Part shown: positions 35,089-45,339 of the stretch, piece after piece | Layout of the letters: the number at the start of each line of letters is the position of its first letter | Position numbering within the stretch: position 1 is the stretch's first letter | Assembly (NCBI RefSeq): GCF_036323735.1 | Contig: NC_086024.1 | Span: 131,728,553-131,792,552, forward strand | From: Rattus norvegicus | Lineage: Eukaryota > Chordata > Mammalia > Rodentia > Muridae | DNA: 64,000 nucleotides | Direction of reading: 5' to 3' | Program-made: the position numbers and the translations under genes | The notes under the pieces: generated by a model | What the model saw: the letters and a program-made list of their open reading frames with translations, nothing else | Database searches by the model: none | Told to the model about the DNA's origin: nothing

Positions 35089-35345
35089 CCTCTCCCTCTC
35101 TCTCCCTCTCTCTCTTTCTCTCTTGAGCATAATGGTTCATAATTTCGAAATCTCTCCCTTCTGTTTCCCTCACAATAATTCGCAATTACAGGAAGTTGTT
35201 GGAGGTGATTTTTTTTTCTACCTTGCCTTTTGAGTCAGTAATTTTAAATAAAATGTACATACTTATAAAAAGCCAGCTATTACTGAAATCACTTTTTGTG
35301 TAAACTCAATTATTTTATGAACAGGGACACCAGCTTACACTGCGT
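34830..35345. promoter_or_regulatory. Candidate conserved non-coding element, split by a CT microsatellite
   Basis: Left part (34830-35040): TAGAATTATTG, CATAATAAGC, TTCAATTAGAGTCAATTGACC, GGCAATTAAGTG, GGGGTAATTTAGCCGAGCTCG. Right part (35125-35345): GGTTCATAATTTCG, CACAATAATTCGCAATTACAGG, GTCAGTAATTTTAAATAAAATG. The plain CT array between them (35057-35125) looks like a later expansion. The density of ATTA/TAAT cores and absence of transposons are the reasons for the call. Confidence 0.58.
35057..35125. repeat. (CT)n microsatellite
   Basis: CT units with CCCT and TTTCT interruptions, inside the regulatory-looking block. Confidence 0.97.
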
Positions 35346-35535
35346 CCCACTCTGAAGCCCTAAGCTTTATTATCTTCTGAGTAAAAGGGGGTGGGAGACT
35401 CACGGTGCTCTTTCTAAATCAAACCAGCTCCCAAGGGGGTAAACATAACTTCAGAAGAGCAGAGGGGATCCAGGTCACCTGGTTGTGGTAAATGGCTAAA
35501 GTGTCCACTCCCTGGCCCCTGGCCAAGCCCAGTGT

Positions 35536-35564
35536 CCCTCCCCCTCCCCCCCTCCCCACTCCCC
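35536..35564 (-). promoter_or_regulatory. Potential G-quadruplex / C-rich GC-box-like tract
   Basis: Five runs of three to seven C separated by single T or by ACT on the plus strand (CCC T CCCCC T C7 T CCCC ACT CCCC). On the minus strand this satisfies the usual rule of four G-runs with short loops. It also resembles binding sites for SP/KLF/MAZ factors. Located between two candidate conserved blocks. Confidence 0.55.
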
Positions 35565-35574
35565 AGGGGCCATG

Positions 35575-35730
35575 CCTGGACCAAACCTTCTCATTCACTG
35601 ATTTATGGGGGAAAGCTTCATTTGCTTAATTGATTCATTTCCCTAAGCCGGCATCTGGAGTTAGAATTTCTTTTAAAAGCTGTAGTTAGATGCGACGACA
35701 GGACCCGATGCTCCTCCACTGAGGGACTTC
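35575..35730. promoter_or_regulatory. Candidate conserved non-coding element (short)
   Basis: Contains TTGCTTAATTGATTCATTTCC, GGAGTTAGAATTTC and TGTAGTTAGATGCGACGAC with several CpGs (GCCGGC, GCGACG, CCCGATG). Short and repeat-free. Confidence 0.5.
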
Positions 35731-36700
35731 CTGTCTACACCTATCTTAAAGCGGTCCTATCTGCACTCATGCTTGCATAGGGACAACCAACGGTGGGGGA
35801 CACCATGCTGCTGGGGTTCTCTCATACAAATTCACCCAGGAGGCCACTTGAGTCCTTACCAAGATCCATCTTGAAAATCTTTCCAATGCTCACATCTGCC
35901 TGGCTGTCTTTGTTTTGAAAGGGTTTCTGCTTTCTACCCCTTAACTGCCACCCTTTTGACAAAACACGCCAGAAGCAGCCCTCTTTATGCCTTGGCGGGG
36001 AAACTCTGCCAGGAGGGGGCGGTAGAAGAGCAAGACAGCCAAGCGCCATTGCAGCCAGCCCACCAGCCCAGGGACGTCTGGCCTCTCCTATGCACCTGCA
36101 ACCCAGTGCTAAACTGGAAATGTCTCTTAGCATGTATCACCACACCGCCCTGGGACTCATCCCCCATACCTGTGTGGATCATATCCAATCGAATGCCCCT
36201 CTATTTTCTAGGGTTAGGCATCCCTAATAGCACCTCGAAAGCTGTGGCCACTGCCAGCTGGATGCTGGGAGCCCTGGGGGTGAACGGGAGACTCCTTGGA
36301 GGAGTCTGGAACAACTGTGCTAGATCAGAAAAGACAGGTGCCCAGTCCCACCAGGCCTATGTGGACTCATTTACTTACCATTTAGTCAATCGTGATTTTC
36401 CTAACCATAGTTTAAGAAGTTTGGATAGATATCATCTCAGAGGGCTTTCAGTTGTAAGTTCTCTACCAAGACATTGTGTATGTAGCATCACATTCCTGTT
36501 CTCTTTGTAAAGGTGGAAGGGATCTCGGTTCAACTCCAAATGCCTCCCCTCTTGCTCCCTCTCTCTCTACCTCCATCCCTCTCCCTCCTTCTGTCCCTCT
36601 CCCTCTCCCCCTCGCTCTCCATTGGATAGTTTGCCCTAAGATAAGGCATAAAGATATTCTGGGGGCTTAGTTATTTCATAGCTCTTAACAAGGGACATTT
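35730..36700. other. Unique sequence with a 184-codon plus-strand frame, unrecognised
   Basis: The frame at 35956-36510 is the longest in the window not caused by simple repeats, but its translation has no recognised domain, no strong codon bias and no obvious promoter or splice sites. CpGs are moderately frequent at 35960-36110 (TTGGCGGGG, GGGGGCGGTAG, AAGCGCC). It may be chance. Confidence 0.4.
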
Positions 36701-36704
36701 TTTC

Positions 36705-37170
36705 CGGGGGTGTGATTCATACCTGTAACTTTGAGCTAATGGAGATATTGAACCGTTTCTCCATAGTCATGGGCAGCCTTGGGCTTGGCTTTTAGTTCAA
36801 CTTCGAAGTCACTGTGTTTTGGCCTGGCTGGGACTTGGCCCAGCCTCTCAAGGCTTTGATTAATCCACTGAACCTCTCATCTCTCTGACTATAAAAGCCT
36901 CGGCTACAGTCCTGAATAGCATCTTACAGAAGAAAGAAGCCAAAGCAGAAAGTATTAGACTTTCATCCAGCACCATAGGAGGGATGTAGTTATTAAATTT
37001 CAGCTGCTTATCAAACTGATATGAAAGTCATTTTGCATGATTGCACTGCATCCTGGAATCTTACGCTTTTATTTGCTGTGTATCTCTGTGCTTTCTTATT
37101 AGAAAAAATACTCAAAGGATAAAAAAAAAGCTGATAATATTATTCAGTTTTGACAATTAGGTAGGGAAAA
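36705..37170. promoter_or_regulatory. Candidate conserved non-coding element with TCF and OTX-like sites
   Basis: Repeat-free. At 36854-36866 CTTTGAT (TCF/LEF-type) is immediately followed by TAATCC (OTX/bicoid-type). Further right are GTTATTAAATTTCAGC, CTTATCAAACTGATATG and GTCATTTTGCATGATTGCA near 37028, which resembles a POU octamer context. CpGs are fewer than in neighbours. Confidence 0.52.
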
Positions 37171-37764
37171 GACATTTAAAGCAATGCTTTTCCACTGCAG
37201 CTGGCAATAAACTCGGAGTTCCCCTGGTAGCAGTCTACACAGTGCTACCCAAGGTGACACTGGCTTTGTCTTCTAATAGCCACCTACTGGTTTTACTGGG
37301 TCCAGGTGGAGTCGGGGAATAGTCCCAGTCTGTCCTCTAGTATCTATGGATGGCATTTGTGGAATCTTCTAGATTCTCTTTTATTTGCTCGCTCTGATTT
37401 ACTGTCGCTGCCACAGTGCTGGTTGGCGGTGGAAGCAGCTGGCTGGTAGTGGACCCCTTGGAAGGGTTACCTTGCCCTTAATTAAACAGATTTTGTTTTG
37501 TTTTGTTTGTGGCAGAGTCACGTGCATTCTCTTCTGTCAAGCTCCAAACTCAACATGAAGCCAAGGATGCTCTTGAAGTTCTCTATTACCAGAGCCTGGG
37601 ATGACTGGACTGCAGGGTCAAGCCTCATTTCATCTTGGTGGTGGGGATTGTTCCCAAGGCTTCCTGATCTCCAATTCAAGGCTGGAAGGATGGGGGTCTT
37701 AGCCAGTCCTGTCCTGCACCTCCTCCGTCATTTCCCTTCATTATTTCAACAGTTTACTCTTAAA

Positions 37765-37765
<1 letters not shown>
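37170..37765. other. Unique sequence, no gene recognised
   Basis: Ordinary composition. Nothing recognised. Confidence 0.5.

Positions 37766-37767
<2 letters not shown>

Positions 37768-37816
<49 letters not shown>
37768..37816. repeat. (CA)n microsatellite
   Basis: About 24 uninterrupted CA units. Confidence 0.98.
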
Positions 37817-37819
<3 letters not shown>

Positions 37820-37929
37820 CAATGATCTCTGTAGGTATGCACTTACTATCTTTTTCTGTTGTCTATACAAACATTAAAGTGATTTAACCTATTAGCATTT
37901 CTCCTTTAGACTTCTTAATGGCATATTTT

Positions 37930-39154
37930 GAAACTTTCATACATGAATACAATATATTCTGAAAATATTCAGAATCCTACCAATTGCTTGTAGCTCCACC
38001 CCCACCTCTCCTACAACTTCCTGCCCCGCCCCTTCCAATTTGTCTGTATGGTTACTCACAATTGAAGGAGCACCCACTTTATCATCACCAACCTCTCAGG
38101 AGCCACTCAAGGAAAACTGACTTCTCCTTTCCTCCCCCAAGAATCTGTGGCTGTCATTGGCTCCTTAGAGAGGGGTGGGGTTCCTGATAGCCCCTCCTCT
38201 TTCATGCTGACTGACTCCTGATAAAGGTCTTTTGCAGGTAACCACAGCTGTTTTGTCTCCATGAGTATCATGATCTTATCATGTCCAGAAGTCACTCTTA
38301 CCAATTTTCCTCAACCTCTGCTTCTTATAAGCTCCCTCTTTTTCAATGTCCCTGAGCCTTGAGGGGACAGAGATAATATAGACGTCCCATTTGGGGCTAA
38401 AATCTCCACAGACATTTATGTTTACACTTTGGCCAACTGTGAATTCCTGTCTTAATCTCTATTCACTGAATAAAGAAACATTACTGAAAAGTCTGGGAAC
38501 ATCACTGATCTATGGATATACAGATAATAATTTAGAGGGCGCAATTGAGCAAAATAGTTGTATTAGGTTCACTCCCCAATCAAGTAGGCTTGGCATGATT
38601 TATAGGTTCAGACACTGGTTTCCTCTTGTGAAGCTAAACTTATATACAACAAGAGCAGTTAGTCACCACTGTAACCTTCATGCCACTATTGTACCCATGG
38701 GTATGTCTTCCTGACCTGTCCATTATTATTGTTTATAGGGCTCACATCTGGGTAAGACTGTAGGTGACCCCTGATTACCAGAATCCTGCATAGGACCTTA
38801 CAGCCCTGTGAGGGCTCTGCAACAGGAAGAAAACTTCCTGGTCAGACCAGCTTGGAGTCTCTACCTCCTATGGGCAAAGTATACAGTGATTTACAATGTT
38901 TTGACCCTCAAGTGCTTATACGAAACCAAGAGTGATACCAGTAGCCTGTGTTCTCTGGGATATCTCTAGGATACCCATGATCAACCATAAGAGGGAGGTA
39001 GTCCATAGTGATACCAGGGGAAGGGGAAATATTGGGGGAGTGTTTAGAGAGGGAGAAGGAAGGCAGAATGGAGAAGGCAAAGAGGAATAATTAACACTGA
39101 AGATAATTGAAAAGGCCATATTTGAATCTACTGTTTTATAAAGTGCCCATCTAT

Positions 39155-39225
<71 letters not shown>

Positions 39226-39420
39226 TGTTCATATAAATTACTTTTGTCAAAGATAGCCTACCCAGGAGATAATGCTCATCCCAGAGGTCAAAGGTTGTCA
39301 AACGAAAAGCACAGTGCCAGGCGTGGGATGTTGTAGACTTCTTAACAGATTTGTAAAGGTAGGCCAGAGGAAATGCAAGGACTTGACAAACGCTGCCTAG
39401 TTGGTACAGGATACCCACAT
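37930..39420 (-). mobile_element. LINE-1 3' UTR (Lx-type), about 1.4 kb
   Basis: Reverse-complement L1 3' UTR wording runs in order: 'GAGGGGTGGGGTTCCTGATA' near 38170, 'AACCACAGCTGTTTTGTC', 'CATGTCCAGAAGTCACTC', 'CTGAGCCTTGAGGGG', 'GACGTCCCATTTGGGGC', 'CACTGATCTATGGATATAC', 'AACCTTCATGCCACTATTG', 'TCCTGGTCAGACCAGCTTGG', then the GA-rich and CA stretches. No ORF2 protein sequence remains. This is the largest single transposon piece in the window. Confidence 0.85.
39157..39222. repeat. (CA)n microsatellite in an L1 3' UTR
   Basis: About 32 CA units with one TCACAC interruption. Confidence 0.97.
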
Positions 39421-41085
39421 GACCAAGCCAGGACTGTGAGGCTGTACGGGATGGCTGCTTTGGTCTTATCTGCTGTCAGAAGCTCTGACTACACAACTGT
39501 TCCTGGAGTGTCTGTCTGCTCATGACTTTACAGCCAGTCTTCTCCAGACTTTCTGGTTTTAGATAGGGAAAAGGGCATAGCCTTTATAGGGAAGGCCCAG
39601 GGTCTTGAAAACTCAGCGCTACCCTGGACTGGTACAGATATAAAGAAGGGGCAGCCCACTAAATACAGTTCTAGAGGGGGAAATGGAAGCCTCCACAAGG
39701 GGAGGCCTTTCTACTTCAGGGTCAAGATGGATCGCAACTAATTCACTGAGCACTTACCAGGAGCCAGGCATGATTGCTACTGACAGGGAAACTGTGGTCT
39801 AGCTGTGTCACTCAGAGAAGACACGATGGCTTGTCGGAGGGCATCAGTACTTGTGAAAAGTCAAAGTGAGGCAGAGTCAGTCAGGAAGGGAAGAAAAGAA
39901 GACTTGAGAAGCCCTAACTAAGTGTTCCAGGCTGTCTGAGAGCTCTTGTGGGAAAGTTAGCACCTTATTGTCTCTGTGCTATTGGGAATACCCCAGCACA
40001 AAGTAGGGGTATTTACTTCTTGGGCTCTTAATGAGGTTAAAGCTTCCAAAAATCCCAGCTCTGATGGCGTCACCTCCTTACTTCCCTTTGTAGCTCTAGC
40101 ACCATGGCCTATTTCTCTGAAATTCTGACCAAGAGATTTGAAAAGAGCCAAGCAAGTCAATAAAGGCTGAGAGGAGAAGCCAAGGAGTTGGGAAGGGAGC
40201 TACTCTGTTAACTCAGAACAAAGATGTGAGCCACAGTCTCGGCACAGCCAGTTGCACACAGGGGGTGAGAAAAGGAGCATCCTACTAACTGAGTTGATGG
40301 AGGCAACGTGGACCTTGACGGTTGGCGTGATGAATGCATCCAACATTGGATGGGGCAGGAATTCCTCCAAGTCTCTGGGTGGCTGAGGGTAGGAGTGTTG
40401 GGCCTAGCCAGCTGCCATGCTAGTAAGACCTGGGTAGCACTGGGTATGTAAACCCTGGGGCAGTTTTCCTTAACCAGGAAACGGGATGCAGACCACGCAG
40501 AAGCCTCTGTTGTGGTGCCTTCATCGTCTCTTCTACTACAGAACTAAAATGGCTTGGAAAAACTATAAGTTGGATTGATATTGAAATATGAGATATTAAC
40601 ATGACTGACTGTGTTTCCTGTTTGAAAATGGAGGACCCTGTCCATCCCCATCTCTCACAGCAGTGTCTTCCCCATCCTCCTAATCCCTCCTCTCCTGTCC
40701 TGCTCTGTACTTTTGTTCCTCCGGGCCATGTCATTTGCTCTCAGTGCCACACTCTGTCTCATCCCCTGTTTCGATATCCCAATGTCTACTTCTTCCCTTC
40801 CCTAACTCAAAACAGGCGCTCTTATGGGTGTCTTCTTTGCATAAATAAATTTCACCTCACTCCTTGGCTCATACAAGGAGAATAGCTCAAATCTTGTTTT
40901 TCTCACACTTAAATTTCTATAGCCCACTAAACTGGGATAATTGTGGTACACTTCACAGGTTAAAAACAGCCGATTAAAACTGGAATAGAGTAAAACCAGT
41001 AGGGAAGAAGGAGGTGCTAGAAGAAAATTAAATTTAAAAATTTCATTTAGTACCATCATCACCTTTATACATTGCCCCCATATCT
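39420..41085. other. Unique sequence, no gene recognised
   Basis: A weak MIR-like phrase (GAGCACTTACCAGGAGCCAG near 39748) is the only repeat trace. A CATAAATAAATT phrase at 40840 could act as a poly(A) signal but nothing upstream looks like an exon. Confidence 0.45.
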
Positions 41086-41500
41086 TAAAGGTTGACTTTT
41101 AATTTAGGGGTTTGTTTTTGCAGAATCTACCTCGTGAAGGACAGAGCTGGATTTTGACAGTCAAAGGCAATCTTGAAAATCAGTTTACAGAATTCCCGAT
41201 TTCAAGTAGATTCCAGGGAAGCAGACAAGGCTGAAATGTATCTGCAATGAGTCAAGCGTAGAGTTTATTTTTAAAAACACATACTTTGATTAATTTCAGG
41301 TACCTAATTATCTCCTCAATTTAACAACCATTTCTGTTTAAATGACAGCTTTTAAAATATTTGACTCTAATAAACCTCCCCTGAAAACTTGTTATGCTAT
41401 TAATTTGATAATACATTTTTAAAATCGGATGTTCATTTCGTAAAACCAACTCACTGAGTGTCTAAAAATAAGCCAATCCCTTCTAGAGTGCGTGCCAAAA
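41085..41500. promoter_or_regulatory. Candidate conserved non-coding element
   Basis: Repeat-free and AT-rich, with GACTTTTAATTTAGG, a TCF-like ACTTTGATTAATTTC (41283-41297), TACCTAATTATCTCC, TTTAAATGACAGC, CTCTAATAAACC and GCTATTAATTTGATAATAC. A few CpGs persist (CTCGTG, CCCGATT, AAGCGTAG, ATCGGATG, TTTCGTAA). Resembles the block at 8.2 kb in texture. Confidence 0.55.
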
Positions 41501-44500
41501 CAATGTTGTGTGATCTGCTACCTCAGTACCAAGACGTCTATGTCAGGTGGCCTCCCTATCTGTTCTGATGGCTACCGGTAAAATTTTTCTGAGACTGAGA
41601 GTCATCCCAAGTTGAAGTTAATCCAAAACCCCCAAGTCCAATGAAAGCTTGGTAGAAGGAGAGGCCTTCTTGCCATCCAACCTCATACTCAAATACCACT
41701 TGAGAAACTCGGATTTTTCCCTTCCCCTCATGTTCCTGATTATACTTGTATGAAGATGCTTCGGGGATCTCAATGCCTTCTTAGCATCAAAGCATCACAA
41801 GCTCATCAGCAACATGAGAAGGAGAAAGACTGTGACAAGGAACACGTACTCACCTGCCTCGTGAGGCATGACGTGTGGAAAATTGGCCCGGGAGTCAGAG
41901 ACTCTTGAGTTTAGGACTCATTCAGCCAATGACTCATGCTCCAGCCCCCAGATCTGCATTTACATAATGAAAATTTGGGAGTAACACTTTTATTCTATTA
42001 GTTTACAGAGGTAAGAAGCATAGCTTCCGAAGAAGGTTGAGCATTGTTAGCGGCGCAAGTCAGAAAGCATTTATCCTATGAAACAGTGCTGTCCTCTATG
42101 TGGAGGATATAATTATAATACCCACAGGCGTGTGCCTTAGTGCATAGTCCTCTATACACATGCCCATGTGCGTGCATGCAGTAGTATCTGCCTGCAGGAG
42201 AATTATAATCTCTGGGAAGTTGTCACTTAGAAAAACGTCATCATGGAGAAGACCCAAAACACATCCAAGGTTCAGGTTCCAACGTCTTTATCATCTTTGT
42301 GGTTGTGATGAAGTTGCTCCATCTCTCTGAGTCTGGGTAAAGGTAAGTACCTTCACCTATACACAGAATAGAAGCAAGGATGTGTGAGCGCATCATGAGG
42401 CACTTACACTAAATTTGCTCATTTTATTAGGCAGAAAATATCCGCCTCAGCCCACAGCAAGTGTTTGGTGCAGTGTTCGCAATGACATCAGTAACTAGGG
42501 TAACACCAATGGTGACAAAGGCAATAGGAGGTACGAGGCTGTGTCATTGCAGAAATAGGGTTCCCGGGACAATAGGAAATTGCATCTCAGAAGCTGGAAG
42601 TCAAGGGCCCGTGGGCTATGAGTCACCGCTTTTCTTCATGCCTGTCAGTTTGTTTTTGAGAATCCACAGAAATAGAAACGCTCTATCAGACCAACTTGGA
42701 TTGCCATCTGGCCCACACATTTTCCTGGCACGGCCCGAAGGCCAGCATTGCTAGTCTCCCCTCCGAGCAAAACCCCAAGTTTAACAGAACCAAAATCTGC
42801 TGCTGTGATTCAGGGAGCACAGCCTGGGTTTGTCATCAGAATCTGTGCACGAGCAGTAGGTATGAGGCAATTAATACCCATAAGGACTGATCAGTACAAT
42901 AGCCATTGACAAGGCTCCTGGCTGCGTTGTTACAAACTGCACCAGACTCTTGAGTAGCAACAGCAGTAGATTGCCCACAGAGCTTCCTTATTGAGTCTGT
43001 TAACTTGTATTGTTGACCTTGCTTTTTCGCTGGGAAACATGGAGAGACTTAACTCAGAAAAATGAACTAATGCAGGACACTTAGAACTTGGCATCCTACC
43101 TTTTGACGACTGGGGCAGCAAGCTTTAACGACTGAGTAAAAAGAGGGGAGACATTTGTTTCAGTCCCTGGCTCTCTTCAGGTTGTGGAATGGGAAGACCT
43201 AGGTGGCCCCCAAATTTATTTCCTACTGTATGAACTAGGCCCTGGGGCTCAGAGTCATGAGTGAGGTATCTTGGATAGACAGAGTAAGATGCAAATTCAA
43301 TTTTTCAGCCTGGAAAGAAACCTTTAAAATAAAAGGTCTTATGAGTAGAAAATTGGGTGATGAAGTCTAAGGTGTATGTCAGCATCTTTAACACTCCATT
43401 GGGGTTCAGTGGTTTGCTTCTGCACTGCGATATCAATTATATCACATGTATTTATAATGTATTCCATGGTCAGTTACACTTGAAGTATCCAGTTTAAAAG
43501 AGGAGTTCAATGGGCTTTGGAAAGTTCTTTTATTGCAGGACTTTCTGTCTTCCATTTGTGTTTCTATTCACCTTTGTGAAATTCTTGGTTCTCAGAAAAT
43601 ACCCCTCAGACTCATGTTTTCTAGGCCACACAGTAGGCGAGAGCCTTGGGGGCCATGACATCTTCAGTGGGTTTCAGTAACTTCCCTGAGGGTAGGTCTG
43701 AACTCTCGCTTAGCTACCCTCTGAAGCAACTCATAAAGGAATGAGACCTAACTCTGGACACCTAAACTGCAGAAACAAGAGACTCCACAACAAGCATCCT
43801 CCTTGTGAAGCTGCAATAGCACAAAAGGCCACACACTACATTGGACTCACCTGAGCCTTCACAGTTCTCAGGAATGGCATGTGTCTACCACATGTGGCTT
43901 TGTGAAGGATTTCTGTCTCCTTCGAGCTCTTGCTCTGGATTTGAGATTTCTAGGCTGAGGTGTCTGAGAGGGAAGTCTGAGAAGAGGTATTGATAGGGGG
44001 TTCATAGATCAGGGGCTGTGCAGTTAAGTCGCTGCACTTTGGTGGAATTATAATTCCTCATTGTGATAATACAGATCTGGGAAGCAAAGTGTCCTTCTTG
44101 GGCTCCTGCGAACAGTGTGAGGAGATGGGAAAAACTTTCCAGAGGAGCAGGGGTGTGAAACATCAAGGAAACTGAGCTCCAAGCTTGGTGCATTGTGTAT
44201 TTTCTATAGGTAGACATTGACTTTTGTGGGTAACCCTTGTAATTCATAGACTCTGAGGCTAAGAGCTTAGTTCCTTCAAATCCAAAGTGAAGATTTGTTC
44301 AATGGATATTTAGGAAAAGAAATTAAAAAGCAAGCATTGGCTTTGGAAATTGCATGAAGTAGGAAAAACTCAGGGAACTCTCCCTTCCTTCCAGGAAGAG
44401 CCACACCGTGGGTGCTTCCCTTTGCACCCAAGACCACAGTTGCATTTTGAACTGAGCTCCCTTCCCAGCCTTCTCTTTAAATATGTAAAACTCGGCATGC

Positions 44501-44530
44501 ATCTAATTGTTCCTTCAGTTGTCCACTCGT
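41500..44530. other. Unique sequence, weak MIR traces only
   Basis: A minus-strand MIR-like core (TTGCTCCATCTCTCTGAG) lies near 42313. The 97-codon plus-strand frame 42461-42754 has no recognised domain. No exon or other repeat seen in about 3 kb. Confidence 0.45.
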
Positions 44531-44539
44531 ACCTTCAAA

Positions 44540-44640
44540 TTATGGGACAAGTGGCCAATTGGGCCTGCAATTGGCTAATTGTGGATGCAATTAGCCAATT
44601 GTGGGTATAATTAGGCGCATGTAGAATTAATCATATGTGC
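44540..44640. promoter_or_regulatory. Compact CCAAT/ATTA cluster with inverted and direct repeats
   Basis: GGCCAATTGGGCC (44553-44565) is a near palindrome. It is followed by CAATTGGCTAATTG (44568-44581) and its exact reverse complement CAATTAGCCAATTG (44588-44601), six bases apart. The same stretch is also a 20-bp direct repeat (44567 and 44587). Three CCAAT cores (two orientations) and several ATTA cores fall in 50 bases. Could bind NF-Y-type or homeodomain factors. Function is inferred only. Confidence 0.5.
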
Positions 44641-44883
44641 AAAGTGGGCGTCCACCCTTTGAAATTGTTGAACTAAACCTGTTCTAGATGCACATCTGGA
44701 CCGGGCACAAAAGGGATGCAGAGAGAATCCTGGATGAGTCACTCTGCAGAGAATCATTAAAGCAAATCTGCGCCTGGTAAACGAGGACATGTGATTCAAC
44801 CCTAAAATCAGATGGCCTTGCTGTCTCTATGAGGAGCTCAGCCCAGACAAGGCTACACAGATAGAAGCATCAAAAACCAATTG

Positions 44884-45125
44884 CTCGAGGGCTAGAGAGG
44901 TGGCTCGGTGGATAAAAATATCCACCCTGAAAGCATGAAGCACGTAGTTTGAACTGCTAGCCTCCGCAAAAAAAGACAGCCATGATTTTACGTGCCTATC
45001 ACCCCAATACTGGGAGACACACGCAGACCCTGAGAGCTCACTGGCCAGCCAGCATTGAGGAGAATATGAGCTTCTGGTTTGGTGAGACACTGCCTGAAGT
45101 TATTAAGGCCATTTATAAAGAAATG
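44884..45125 (+). mobile_element. B4 SINE
   Basis: 'AGGGCTAGAGAGGTGGCTCG' head, 'GTGCCTATCACCCCAATACT' and 'GTGAGACACTGCCTG' body. Well diverged. The CA array downstream grew from its tail. Confidence 0.7.
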
Positions 45126-45176
45126 TGTGAGTCTTGCTTGGTCTCAACAAGCATGTGTGCCTCCTCATGCATTAAT

Positions 45177-45214
<38 letters not shown>

Positions 45215-45290
45215 GCACGCACGCACGCACGCACACACGCACACACACACGCACGCACGCACACACGCACGCACACACGCATGCATACAT
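45177..45290. repeat. (CA)n with (CACG)n microsatellite
   Basis: A CA run of about 33 bases followed by CGCACGCA-type units to about 45290. The CpG-bearing units are unusual for rodent CA arrays. Confidence 0.96.
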
Positions 45291-45339
45291 ACATCATACT
45301 TCTCACAAACATACAACACATAGCCACAACACACACACA

